A stretch of DNA of 64,000 nucleotides from Tenuifilaceae bacterium CYCD (GTDB lineage: Bacteria > Bacteroidota > Bacteroidia > Bacteroidales > Tenuifilaceae). A model generated the notes under the pieces. That model was not told the origin of the DNA. It did no database searches and saw nothing but the letters and a program-made list of their open reading frames with translations. The position numbers and the translations under genes were made by a program. The stretch is taken from positions 248,001-312,000 of the forward strand of contig AP027304.1 in the NCBI GenBank assembly GCA_036322835.1, read 5' to 3'. Every line of letters starts with the position of its first letter. Positions within the stretch are counted from its first letter, which is position 1. This document shows, piece after piece, positions 28,228-36,887 of this stretch.

Positions 28228-28614
28228 ATGAATACTAGTAGTCCCGAAAAATTTAGGACTTTAGTCCTTGGCGCAAGCAATAGAGAAGGAAGGTTCTCAT
28301 ATCTCGCCATTAAAAGTTTGGTTAAAAATGAGGTTGAGGTTATTGCTATTGGAGCAAGATCAGGGAACGTTGATGGCGTTGATATTACTACCGATAAAGT
28401 AGAACTGAATGATGTGCATACCGTAACGCTATACCTAAATGCCAAGAATCAATCATCATACATCGACTACATTCTGAGCCTAAAACCCAAGCGCATTATT
28501 TTCAATCCAGGAACCGAAAACCCAGAACTCCTTACCAAGGCTCGAGAAAGCGGCATTGAGGTTCTGTTTAACTGCACATTGGTAATGCTTAATAACGGAA
28601 GTTATTTTAGATGA
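28228..28614 (+). CDS. CoA-binding domain protein (YccU-like)
   Basis: A 128-residue single-domain Rossmann protein of the CoA_binding family. It opens LVLGASNREGRFSYLAIKSL with a glycine-rich loop, and PKRIIFNPGTENPELLTKAR is the typical second half. Such proteins resemble the CoA-binding part of succinyl-CoA synthetase, but their role is unknown. It lies 3 bases after ispF, and its stop codon overlaps the ATG of the next gene (ATGA), which suggests translational coupling. Confidence 0.85.
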   Translation: MNTSSPEKFRTLVLGASNREGRFSYLAIKSLVKNEVEVIAIGARSGNVDGVDITTDKVELNDVHTVTLYLNAKNQSSYIDYILSLKPKRIIFNPGTENPELLTKARESGIEVLFNCTLVMLNNGSYFR

Positions 28615-28940
28615 TACGGGTGATAAAAAGCAAAACCGATTTTGATGAGGCTATTGGAACACCCGCCGCTGCAATATATTTTCATTCGCAGGCTTGCGGG
28701 GTTTGCAAAGTTCTTTTGCCAAAACTAGACGAAATACTGGCTTCTGATTTCCCAAAAATTCCGCTTTACGTAGTTAACGCAAACGAATCGTTAGAACTTT
28801 GCGCTTCGCTTTCGGTATTCACCTTTCCAACGGTGCTAATTTACTTTGAAGGAAGAGAATCGCTAAGGCTCGCTAGGAATATCAACTTAGCCTCACTGGC
28901 TAAATCGTTAGAAAGACCCTATAGAATTCTTTTGGATTAG
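28611..28940 (+). CDS. Thioredoxin-like protein
   Basis: A 109-residue thioredoxin-fold protein with a CGVC active site (HSQACGVCKVLLPKL, about residues 27-41) and the cis-proline region FTFPTVLIYFEG. The CxxC differs from the CGPC of standard thioredoxin. Without a signal peptide it should be cytoplasmic. Its start overlaps the preceding CoA-binding gene by four bases. Its stop overlaps the stop of the convergent lipoprotein gene. The redox partner is unknown. Confidence 0.87.
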   Translation: MIRVIKSKTDFDEAIGTPAAAIYFHSQACGVCKVLLPKLDEILASDFPKIPLYVVNANESLELCASLSVFTFPTVLIYFEGRESLRLARNINLASLAKSLERPYRILLD

Positions 28941-29335
28941 TTTTTCTCGAAAGTAGCAATAACCAAAGGATCGTTAACCTGTCCGGAAACGGAGTATTCC
29001 CAATCAATTTTCTGTAAACTTGGTCGGTAATTTCCGCTACCGCTAAGCGTGTACATAGTATTATTGCTACCTAAGAATGAAAAGGTTGAATCCCGATCAA
29101 GCTTAACGTAAACCTCAAAGTCCATCCCTAGATTGTACATGTTGTAAATAACGTATAGTGAATCGGACGAAAACTGATCGATACTAACGTTATAAACACT
29201 GTAGCTGTTATCGGAACGGGTTTCCTTACACTGCCACAATCCAATTAGCCCTTCGGAACTATCAGACTCCTCGCAACTAGTTCCAACAACTAAAAGTAGG
29301 GCTAAAGCAACAAAAAGGTATTTTAGTTTTTGCAT
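28937..29335 (-). CDS. Small lipoprotein of unknown function
   Basis: The ATG at 29333-29335 gives a 132-residue protein with a lipoprotein signal (LFVALALLLVVGTSC). The mature part (LIGLWQCKETR, then repeated beta-strand patterns such as FEVYVKLDRDSTFSFLG) resembles a lipocalin-like small beta-barrel. A longer frame to 29362 would put extra residues before the signal and nearly touch hutU, so it is less likely. It follows hutU on the same strand. No function assigned. Confidence 0.75.
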   Translation of the reverse strand: MQKLKYLFVALALLLVVGTSCEESDSSEGLIGLWQCKETRSDNSYSVYNVSIDQFSSDSLYVIYNMYNLGMDFEVYVKLDRDSTFSFLGSNNTMYTLSGSGNYRPSLQKIDWEYSVSGQVNDPLVIATFEKN

Positions 29336-29365
29336 AAAACTATTTTTTTGGAAAGTAGCCAAGGG

Positions 29366-31381
29366 TTAATCCTTCACTACTTTATCAATAATACTATCAT
29401 CGGCAATATTTGGAATTGTAACCTTAAGCGTAGGAGTACGCTCCATCTCACGCTTAATAGCAAAAATAGCCTCCTTATTACGAGCCCAGCTCCGACGGGC
29501 AATTCCATTATTAACATCCCATAGCAGCATCATCTTCAATCTACGATCAGCCTCAGGTGTTCCATCCAGTGTCATTCCAAAGCCACCGTTCATAACTTCT
29601 CCCCAACCAACACCGCCTCCGTTATGTATCGATACCCATGTAGCACCACGGAACGAATCGCCAATCACATTATGAATAGCCATATCGGCAGTATAGCGCG
29701 ATCCATCATAGATATTCGAGGTTTCGCGGTATGGTGAATCAGTTCCCGATACATCGTGATGGTCACGACCAAGCACAATTGGAGCAGAAATCTTTTTATC
29801 GCGAATTGCATTATTAAACGCCTCTGCAATTTTAGTACGACCCTCGGAATCGGCATAAAGAATACGTGCCTGCGAACCAACAACTAACTTGTTTTGGCCA
29901 GCCTCGCGGATCCAATGGATATTATCATGCAGCTGTCCCTGAATTTCGGAAGGTGCAGTTTTAGCAATATTCTCTAGCACCTCAATTGCAATCGCATCGG
30001 ATTTTGCAAGATCGGCAGGATCCGATGATGTGCAAACCCAGCGGAATGGACCAAATCCATAATCGAAAAACATTGGCCCCATGATATCCTGAACGTACGA
30101 TGGATAAATGAAATCGCCATTAGGCTTCAAAATGTCAGCCCCTGCCCTGCTGCTCTCAAGAAGGAATGCATTACCATAATCGAAGAAGTACATTCCACGG
30201 GCAGCCATTGCATTAACAGCTTTTACATGACGGCGTAAACTTTCGTAAACCTTTTCCTTGAAAAGTTCAGGGTTCTCAGCCATCATCCTATTCGACTCCT
30301 CAAAAGTTAATCCGGCAGGATAATAGCCACCAGCAAAAGGATTGTGCAATGAGGTTTGGTCACTACCCAAATCTACTGGTACGTTTTCCTTTTCAAGCCT
30401 CTCCCACAAGTCAACAATATTTCCATGATACGCTAACGAAACAGCCTCCTTATTGGCCGAAGCCTCCCGAATTCGAGGGATCATTTCATCAAGACTAGTA
30501 AACACCTCATCAACCCAACCCTGCTTATGGCGTACCTCCACCGCTTTGGGATTAACCTCAGCAACTACACCAACAACACCAGCAATAACAGCAGCCTTAG
30601 GCTGAGCGCCAGACATTCCGCCCAATCCTGACGATACAAATATTTTTCCGCGTAAATCGGTTTCGCCGGGCTTTAACATTTTACGGCCAGCATTCATAAC
30701 TGTAATTGTTGTACCATGCACAATTCCCTGAGGGCCAATATACATGAACGATCCAGCGGTCATTTGACCATACTGGGTTACGCCTAATGCATTATAGCGC
30801 TCCCAATCGTCCTTGCTCGAATAGTTTGGAATCATCATTCCATTGGTTACAACTACCCTAGGAGCATCCTTGTGCGATGGGAAAAGGCCCATTGGATGAC
30901 CAGAGTATAAAACCAAGGTTTGCTCATCGGTCATTTCGGCCAAATACTTCATGGCTAGCAGGTACTGTGCCCAGTTCTGGAAAACAGCACCGTTGCCCCC
31001 ATAAGTAATCAACTCATGGGGATGCTGTGCAACTGCATAATCCAAATTATTGCTCAACATCAACATAATTGATGCAGCCTGAATGGATTTATGTGGAAAA
31101 TCGTAAATATTACGAGCGTAAATTTTATAATCGGGACGATAGCGGTACATGTATATTCTGCCATACTCGTTAAGCTCTTTTGCAAAATCCTCTGCCAAAA
31201 CGGCATGATGCTTTGGCGGAAAATAGCGTAGCGCGTTTTTAACGGCCAATTTTTTTTCGTCGAAAGTTAAAATCTTCTTACGTTTTGGGGCATGGTTAAC
31301 CGAAGGATCCCATGGTTTTGCTGCAGGTATATTATCGGGAATACCCTGTAGTATTTGTTTTTGAAACTCTTCGCGTGTCAT
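29366..31381 (-). CDS. hutU: Urocanate hydratase
   Basis: A 671-residue urocanase that converts urocanate to imidazolonepropionate in histidine breakdown using tightly bound NAD. Conserved features are YGGNGAVFQNWAQYLLAM, SSGLGGMSGAQPKAAVIAG and the catalytic region GFGPFRWVCTSSDPADL with Cys450, corresponding to Cys410 of Pseudomonas urocanase. It is about 110 residues longer than the Pseudomonas enzyme, as in other Bacteroidota. No hutH, hutI, ftcD or hutG is present in the window, so the pathway genes must lie elsewhere or be absent. Confidence 0.95.
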   Translation of the reverse strand: MTREEFQKQILQGIPDNIPAAKPWDPSVNHAPKRKKILTFDEKKLAVKNALRYFPPKHHAVLAEDFAKELNEYGRIYMYRYRPDYKIYARNIYDFPHKSIQAASIMLMLSNNLDYAVAQHPHELITYGGNGAVFQNWAQYLLAMKYLAEMTDEQTLVLYSGHPMGLFPSHKDAPRVVVTNGMMIPNYSSKDDWERYNALGVTQYGQMTAGSFMYIGPQGIVHGTTITVMNAGRKMLKPGETDLRGKIFVSSGLGGMSGAQPKAAVIAGVVGVVAEVNPKAVEVRHKQGWVDEVFTSLDEMIPRIREASANKEAVSLAYHGNIVDLWERLEKENVPVDLGSDQTSLHNPFAGGYYPAGLTFEESNRMMAENPELFKEKVYESLRRHVKAVNAMAARGMYFFDYGNAFLLESSRAGADILKPNGDFIYPSYVQDIMGPMFFDYGFGPFRWVCTSSDPADLAKSDAIAIEVLENIAKTAPSEIQGQLHDNIHWIREAGQNKLVVGSQARILYADSEGRTKIAEAFNNAIRDKKISAPIVLGRDHHDVSGTDSPYRETSNIYDGSRYTADMAIHNVIGDSFRGATWVSIHNGGGVGWGEVMNGGFGMTLDGTPEADRRLKMMLLWDVNNGIARRSWARNKEAIFAIKREMERTPTLKVTIPNIADDSIIDKVVKD

Positions 31382-31412
31382 ATAATTTACCTTTAACTTT
31401 TTATTAGTAGCA

Positions 31413-31545
31413 CAAAATTACAATATTTAAATAGATTTCGACCGCGGTAAATATGTCATTAAACAGCATATCAAAAATTATTGAGCATACTTTTTGAACG
31501 AATCAACTCAATAAATTATCTTATCGAATAATTAAATTAAATTTG
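31413..31545. promoter_or_regulatory. Divergent promoter elements for hutU and lemA
   Basis: In the 203-base gap between divergent hutU and lemA, TAATTTTG on the minus strand (31413-31420) and TAAATTTG on the plus strand (31538-31545) both match TAnnTTTG. They lie about 32 and 40 bases from their ATG codons. No operator-like repeat was seen. Confidence 0.4.
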
Positions 31546-31584
31546 AATTGTTTGATAGATGACTAAAACTAATAAAATACAACT

Positions 31585-32190
31585 ATGAAAATTAACAAAA
31601 CATGGATTATTGTTGGCGTAATAGCCATCTTAGTAATTATTCTTTACTCTTCAATTAAAGGATCGTTCAACAACATGGTCACAAAGGAAGAGGCCGTAAC
31701 CTCACAATGGGGAAACGTTGAAAACGTTTATCAACGCCGCTTGGATCTTATACCCAACTTAGTAAATACAGTTAAGGGATATGCTGCACACGAGCAAGAA
31801 ACTTTCACCAAAGTAATTGAAGCCCGTGCAAAAGCAACGCAAATCAATATAAACCCCGAAAAACTTGATGCCAATAGTCTAAAACAGTTCCAAGCCGCGC
31901 AGAGTGAACTTAGCAGTGCTCTATCAAGGCTAATGGTGGTTGTGGAGCAATACCCCGACCTTAAGGCGAATCAAAACTTTTTAGACCTACAGGCTCAACT
32001 AGAGGGTACTGAAAATAGAATTGCTGTAGAGCGCCGCAAGTTCAACGAAATGGCACAGGACTACAATACTTATATTCGAAAATTCCCAAAAAATATCTGG
32101 GCAAGCATCTTTGGTTTCGAAAAGAAAGTTTACTTTGAGGCCGAGGCTGGCGCAGAAAAAGCACCCAAGGTTGATTTTGGGAAAAATTAG
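31585..32190 (+). CDS. LemA-family membrane protein
   Basis: A 201-residue LemA-family protein with one N-terminal membrane segment (WIIVGVIAILVIILYSS) and a helical domain. QWGNVENVYQRRLDLIPNLV and FNEMAQDYNTYIRKFP are the family signatures. Function is unknown; the family often sits with TPM-domain proteins, as it does here with the next two genes. A stem-loop separates it from the first TPM gene. Confidence 0.93.
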   Translation: MKINKTWIIVGVIAILVIILYSSIKGSFNNMVTKEEAVTSQWGNVENVYQRRLDLIPNLVNTVKGYAAHEQETFTKVIEARAKATQININPEKLDANSLKQFQAAQSELSSALSRLMVVVEQYPDLKANQNFLDLQAQLEGTENRIAVERRKFNEMAQDYNTYIRKFPKNIWASIFGFEKKVYFEAEAGAEKAPKVDFGKN

Positions 32191-32215
32191 TAATCGGTAA
32201 ACTAGACTGGGGGTA

Positions 32216-32252
32216 ATTAGGCTATAGAAAGTATAATTGACTATAGCCTAAT
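32216..32252 (+). other. Stem-loop between lemA and the TPM gene
   Basis: A perfect 12-base-pair stem (32216-32227 with 32241-32252) encloses a 13-base loop within the lemA-TPM spacer. It is followed by A, not T, so it is more likely an mRNA processing or stability element than a terminator. Confidence 0.5.
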
Positions 32253-32285
32253 AAAAAACTTTAACCCCGACCAAAACTTAATACG

Positions 32286-32720
32286 ATGAGACCAAAAGAC
32301 TATTTTACCCCTGAACAGCAAACGCAGATTGTTGGAGCAATTGAAGAGGCTGAACTAAATACTTCGGGCGAAATCAGAGTGCATATAGATTTGACCTGCA
32401 AGGGCGAAGTGCTAGATCAAGCCGCTAGAACATTTGCTATGCTTAAAATGCATAAAACCAAACTCCGAAACGGTGTGCTTATCTACCTTTCGATACATGA
32501 TCATAAATTCGCCATTCTCGGGGACGCCGGCATAAACGCTCAGGTTCCCGAAGATTTTTGGGAAACCACCAAACAAGCTATGCTACTTAAATTCAAGGAA
32601 AATAATCTTACCGAAGGACTTGTTACTGGTATTATAATGGCAGGCGAACAGCTAAAAAAATATTTTCCTTACAAAGATGACGACATTAACGAACTTGATA
32701 ACGAAATTTCATTCGGATAG
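32286..32720 (+). CDS. TPM-domain protein without signal peptide
   Basis: A 144-residue TPM-domain protein (the domain of plant TLP18.3 and bacterial Psb32-like proteins). IVGAIEEAELNTSGEIRVHI and LRNGVLIYLSIHDHKFAILG match the domain. It has no signal peptide or obvious membrane segment, unlike its neighbour, so it probably sits on the cytoplasmic side. The lemA-TPM-TPM order is common in Bacteroidota. Its molecular function is not established. Confidence 0.85.
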   Translation: MRPKDYFTPEQQTQIVGAIEEAELNTSGEIRVHIDLTCKGEVLDQAARTFAMLKMHKTKLRNGVLIYLSIHDHKFAILGDAGINAQVPEDFWETTKQAMLLKFKENNLTEGLVTGIIMAGEQLKKYFPYKDDDINELDNEISFG

Positions 32721-32753
32721 TGCATATCATAACACAAACTTTTTTTTGGCATC

Positions 32754-33536
32754 ATGAATAGAATAATAGGTAAAATACTTTTAGTGCTAGCACTATTCGT
32801 TAGCAGTCAGGTTCAAAGCCAAGATATTCCTGAACCGATGAATCCTCCACGATTGGTGAACGATTTTGCAGGATTGCTTTCGCAAAGCGAATGGAATGCG
32901 TTGGAAGGAAAGCTCAGAGCCTACCACGATACAACCTCTACCCAAATTTATGTTGTAATAGTAAACGATTTGCTTGGCTACGATATATCAGATTTTGCAT
33001 TCAGGGTTGGAGAGAAATGGAAGGTTGGCCAAAAAGGCAAAAACAATGGAATTGTAATAGTAATAAAACCGAAGGTTGGTAACCAACGAGGACAAGCCTT
33101 TATTGCTACTGGATATGGACTAGAAAGTGTGGTTCCGGATGCCATTACTAATAGAATTGTTGAGCAGGAAATGATTCCTTACTTTAAGCAAAACAACTAC
33201 CTTAAAGGCTTAGACAAGGCAACCGATGTTATAATAGAACTTGCACAGGGTCAATACACCGCCGAACAATACAATAGCAAAGAGTCTCCAATTGCAGGCA
33301 TTATTTTCATTGCTATTTTCTTTCTAATAATCATCTTATCTATGAGAAAACATAATAGTGCAAACTCGAGCACTCTTGGCCGAAGTGTCCCTTTCTGGAT
33401 TGCCATGAGCATGCTGGGTGGTAGCGGAAGAGGCAGTGGATTCGGGAATTTCTCATCTGGATCGGGTAGTTTTGGTGGTTTCGGCGGCGGCGGAGGTGGC
33501 AGCTTTGGCGGCGGAGGTGCTGGTGGAAGTTGGTAA
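32754..33536 (+). CDS. TPM-domain membrane protein with glycine-rich tail
   Basis: A 260-residue protein with a signal peptide (LLVLALFVSSQVQSQ), a TPM domain (residues 25-175; STQIYVVIVNDLLGYDISDF), a membrane segment (GIIFIAIFFLIIILS) and a glycine/serine-rich tail ending GGGGAGGSW. This layout is typical of the YgcG-type TPM proteins. The domain would be outside the cytoplasmic membrane. It is the third gene of the lemA set and is followed by a clear terminator. Confidence 0.9.
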   Translation: MNRIIGKILLVLALFVSSQVQSQDIPEPMNPPRLVNDFAGLLSQSEWNALEGKLRAYHDTTSTQIYVVIVNDLLGYDISDFAFRVGEKWKVGQKGKNNGIVIVIKPKVGNQRGQAFIATGYGLESVVPDAITNRIVEQEMIPYFKQNNYLKGLDKATDVIIELAQGQYTAEQYNSKESPIAGIIFIAIFFLIIILSMRKHNSANSSTLGRSVPFWIAMSMLGGSGRGSGFGNFSSGSGSFGGFGGGGGGSFGGGGAGGSW

Positions 33537-33570
33537 ACAATCCTAAACTGATGGTATCGAATAATCAACA

Positions 33571-33596
33571 AATTAGCCCCTTTGGGGCTTTTTTTA
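33571..33596 (+). terminator. Rho-independent terminator after the TPM operon
   Basis: A six-base stem AGCCCC/GGGGCT (33575-33580 with 33584-33589) with a TTT loop is followed by seven T. It lies 35 bases after the stop codon. Confidence 0.85.
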
Positions 33597-33803
33597 TTAT
33601 GTGATAATATTACACCCCTCTGTTTGCCTTCAAAAACAAACAATTCAATCAACATTATAAGTTATTTTATTGATTGACCGTCGAATACTTTGTTAATAAT
33701 AATATGCCCGCTATGTTTTAATTTATACTAAATTTGCTAATGTGATTTTTTTTAACATTACCCTTTTTAGAAATTAATTTGAGGAAACATAGACTGTAAA
33801 GAC

Positions 33804-36305
33804 ATGATCGAGGAAAAATCATTCAAAAAAGAGTTGGTTTCAGGAGTTTTTAATCGCACGTTACTCATATTTTTACTAACTGTAACGATACTTAACGGCT
33901 CCCTTGCCCAATCAAACCTTTTTAAACAAACGTTCACCGATGCCGAATACTACTTTTTGATACAGGATTTCCGCGAAGCACTCCCGCTTTATCAAAAGTT
34001 ATACAGGATGGACTCCACCAATGCCAATATAAATTTTAGGCTTGGTCAATGCTACTTAAATATTCCTGGAGTTAAAAGCAATGCAATTCCTTACCTTGAA
34101 CAGGCAATTACCAATACGAATCCAAAATACAACGAAGGATCGTACAAAGAAACGCAGGCTCCACCTTCAGCATTTTTCTACCTTGGTCAAGCATACATGG
34201 TCAACCATAAGTTAGATAAAGCTCTCGAAACATTTACCCAATTCCGAGATAGATTAGACGTTAAGGATGTTTACAACTTAGACTATGTAAATCAGCAAAT
34301 AGCCGCATGCGAGGTTGCAAAGCAATACTTAAGTAAGCCTTTAAACATTGAAACCGAAAAAATCATCCCATTCCCTGAGCGAAATAAGAATTGTAATTAC
34401 CCAGTGCTTTCCGGCGATAGAAATACATTGGTTTTTACAGTTAAGGAGAAGTTCTATAGCGCCATTTACTATTGCGTTAAAGAGCAAGAAAAATGGAGCA
34501 ATCCTACAAATATAACCTTAGATCTTGCTGTTGAAGGTGAAGTTTACTCAACCAGTCTCAACCACGATGGAACTACGCTTCTCCTTTTTAAGAACGATGC
34601 GTCCAATGGGGATATATACTATTCAAATCTAGTAAATGGGAAATGGCAACCAGCCAAAAAACTCAATGGAGAAATCTCCACAAAGGATTGGGAAACATTT
34701 GCATCGCTATCCATTGATGGAAAGAAATTGCTATTCACTTCGAACAGGAAAGGAGGACAAGGAGGATTAGATATTTACGTAGCCGAATTGTTGCCTAATG
34801 GTAGTTGGGGAAACATCAAAAATCTAGTCGATATTAACACGCCATACAATGAGGAATCTCCAATTCTATCGAGCGATGGTAAAACACTATACTTTGCATC
34901 GCAGGGACACAATACGATGGGAGGTTTCGATATCTTCTATTCTAAAATTTCGCCGAACGGAGAATGGTCCACCCCAATAAATATAGGCTATCCTATAAAT
35001 ACTCCCGATGATGAACTATACTATTTCCCCATAGACAGCACATCGGCAATAGTTCCGTTGGTAAGTAAAGATCTGATCTCATTTTACGAAATATACAAGG
35101 TTGATATTAAACCATCCACAGCCAAAACCCTAATTAACCTTGCCGGCAAAGTAAATTTAAGCGATAATGCAGATTTAAGCTCCGATAGCATATTGATTAC
35201 CATCAAGAACGCACAAAACTCAGAAATTATAGCCCAAGTAACCCCTTCCCAAACTGGCGAATTCGCTTCAACTATCAAGCCTGGAAATTACATTGTTGAA
35301 ACCTCATGTAGATTTTACAGCATGGATCCAATGAATATTTATATTCCTGAAAATTACAACCAAACAAACTTCCCTTTAAATTTAACTTTAACGTCAAACA
35401 TCGTCACTCAAGGACTTGCCCTAAAACTTAATAATATTCTATTCGACTTCGATAGTTACGCCCTTACGCGCGATGCTAAATTTGAACTCGAGAAAGTTTA
35501 CAACTTACTGGAAGCAAATCCTGATCTATATATCGAGGTATGCGGACATACCGACAGCAAGGGCTCTCCAACGTATAACGTAAAATTATCCTCCAAAAGA
35601 GCAAAATCCGTTGTCGACTACTTAACCTTTAAGGGTCTTGATGAGCGTAGATTCATAGTAAAGGGACTTGGGGCACTATCGTGCATAGCATCTAACGTAA
35701 ATACCGATGGAAGCGATAATCCCGTCGGGAGAAGTCTAAACCGCAGGGCTAGCATCAGAATATTCAGCGGAAACAAAAGCGTTCAGGTGGATAATATAGA
35801 TGTGCCCGAAAACCTTAAGCCACAGAACCTAACCTACACAATTCTGCTTGTAAAGCCAGGAGATAGCTTTGCTCCTGAATCAATAAAAGATGTAGAGAGT
35901 GAACTCGATGAATATTCTGTTAGAACCGATATTGGATCATCAACCTACATTAGCATTGGAACCTTCACCAGTAAGCCTAAAGCCATATCAACGCTAACAA
36001 AAGTTATCGATCATAACCTACCCAATGCAACAATAGTAAGCCAACAGGAGCTACAACGGTTAATTAAAACCGAAATACAGAATAGAGTTAGTAAACAAAC
36101 AATTTTCACAATCCTCTTGATGACCAGCGAAACCCCAGTTGAAAAGAACAACTTTAAGGGTATTGTCCCGACGGAGGAAAAGGGTAACGATGGGTTATAC
36201 AGATACTACTTTGGCGCATTTAACTCCAAAGAAACCGCTCAAGCACAGCTGGAGAAAATTAACATGCTTGGATTCCCCAATGCAATGATAGTTAAGTTTA
36301 AATAG
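33804..36305 (+). CDS. PorE-like protein: TPR, beta-propeller, OmpA and SPOR-like tail
   Basis: An 833-residue envelope protein. A signal segment (LLIFLLTVTILNGSLAQ) is followed by TPR-like helices (about residues 25-170), PD40/WD40-like propeller repeats (190-410; KKLLFTSNRKGGQGGLDIYV, GKTLYFASQGHNTMGGFDIF), a carboxypeptidase-regulatory-like strand domain (440-530), and an OmpA peptidoglycan-binding domain (540-650; ILFDFDSYALT, CGHTDSKG). The domain order matches the T9SS protein PorE of P. gingivalis, but that is a shorter lipoprotein. Here the signal lacks a lipobox, and about 160 extra residues include two SPOR-like units. A T9SS role is inferred. Confidence 0.8.
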   Translation: MIEEKSFKKELVSGVFNRTLLIFLLTVTILNGSLAQSNLFKQTFTDAEYYFLIQDFREALPLYQKLYRMDSTNANINFRLGQCYLNIPGVKSNAIPYLEQAITNTNPKYNEGSYKETQAPPSAFFYLGQAYMVNHKLDKALETFTQFRDRLDVKDVYNLDYVNQQIAACEVAKQYLSKPLNIETEKIIPFPERNKNCNYPVLSGDRNTLVFTVKEKFYSAIYYCVKEQEKWSNPTNITLDLAVEGEVYSTSLNHDGTTLLLFKNDASNGDIYYSNLVNGKWQPAKKLNGEISTKDWETFASLSIDGKKLLFTSNRKGGQGGLDIYVAELLPNGSWGNIKNLVDINTPYNEESPILSSDGKTLYFASQGHNTMGGFDIFYSKISPNGEWSTPINIGYPINTPDDELYYFPIDSTSAIVPLVSKDLISFYEIYKVDIKPSTAKTLINLAGKVNLSDNADLSSDSILITIKNAQNSEIIAQVTPSQTGEFASTIKPGNYIVETSCRFYSMDPMNIYIPENYNQTNFPLNLTLTSNIVTQGLALKLNNILFDFDSYALTRDAKFELEKVYNLLEANPDLYIEVCGHTDSKGSPTYNVKLSSKRAKSVVDYLTFKGLDERRFIVKGLGALSCIASNVNTDGSDNPVGRSLNRRASIRIFSGNKSVQVDNIDVPENLKPQNLTYTILLVKPGDSFAPESIKDVESELDEYSVRTDIGSSTYISIGTFTSKPKAISTLTKVIDHNLPNATIVSQQELQRLIKTEIQNRVSKQTIFTILLMTSETPVEKNNFKGIVPTEEKGNDGLYRYYFGAFNSKETAQAQLEKINMLGFPNAMIVKFK

Positions 36306-36314
36306 GAGATTTTT

Positions 36315-36881
36315 ATGAGCGATAATATTCTGGAAAACGGCGTGGTAAAACTCCGCGCCCCTGAACCAGCGGATATTGAACTACTCTATTCATGGGAGAA
36401 TAACATAGAGATTTGGAAAGTAAGTAACACCATTACCCCATTTTCTCGCTATGTTCTTAAAAAATACATCGAAACGGCACACTTAGATATTTGGGAAACA
36501 AAACAGTTAAGGTTGATCATAGAGGCTAAAAATCAAAGTTCGTTGATGAACGTTCCCGTTGGGTTGATTGATATTTTTGATTTTGACCCTTACCATCTTC
36601 GGGCGGGACTTGGAATTCTGATAGCTAATACGGAGTATCGGCAAAAGGGGTATGCAGCAGAAGCTTTGGGTCTACTAATTCAATATAGCTTTGAAGTCAT
36701 TCAACTCAACCAGCTATACTGCAACATTTCAGCCGACAACACAATAAGTTTTCAACTCTTTAAGAGCAAGGGATTCCAAGAAATTGGTATTAAAAAAGCC
36801 TGGTTGAAAACCCGAAATGGATGGGAAGATGAGGTCATGCTTCAACTTTTAAACCCCAAACCCAGGCTTCCTAAAAGCTAG
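36315..36881 (+). CDS. GNAT-family N-acetyltransferase
   Basis: A 188-residue acetyltransferase of the RimJ/RimL-like type. VKLRAPEPADIELLYSWENN opens the fold. The acetyl-CoA loop is seen in ANTEYRQKGYAAEALGLLI (about residues 98-116), and LYCNISADNTISFQLFKSKG is the typical C-terminal part. Substrate unknown. It follows the PorE-like gene after 9 bases and may be read from the same message. Its stop lies 6 bases from that of the convergent aminotransferase gene. Confidence 0.88.
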   Translation: MSDNILENGVVKLRAPEPADIELLYSWENNIEIWKVSNTITPFSRYVLKKYIETAHLDIWETKQLRLIIEAKNQSSLMNVPVGLIDIFDFDPYHLRAGLGILIANTEYRQKGYAAEALGLLIQYSFEVIQLNQLYCNISADNTISFQLFKSKGFQEIGIKKAWLKTRNGWEDEVMLQLLNPKPRLPKS

Positions 36882-36887
36882 CAACGC

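Noticed and set aside
33251-33655. A proline-rich 134-codon minus-strand frame
   Set aside because: It is the mirror of the glycine-rich tail of the TPM protein and arises from GGN codons read in reverse.
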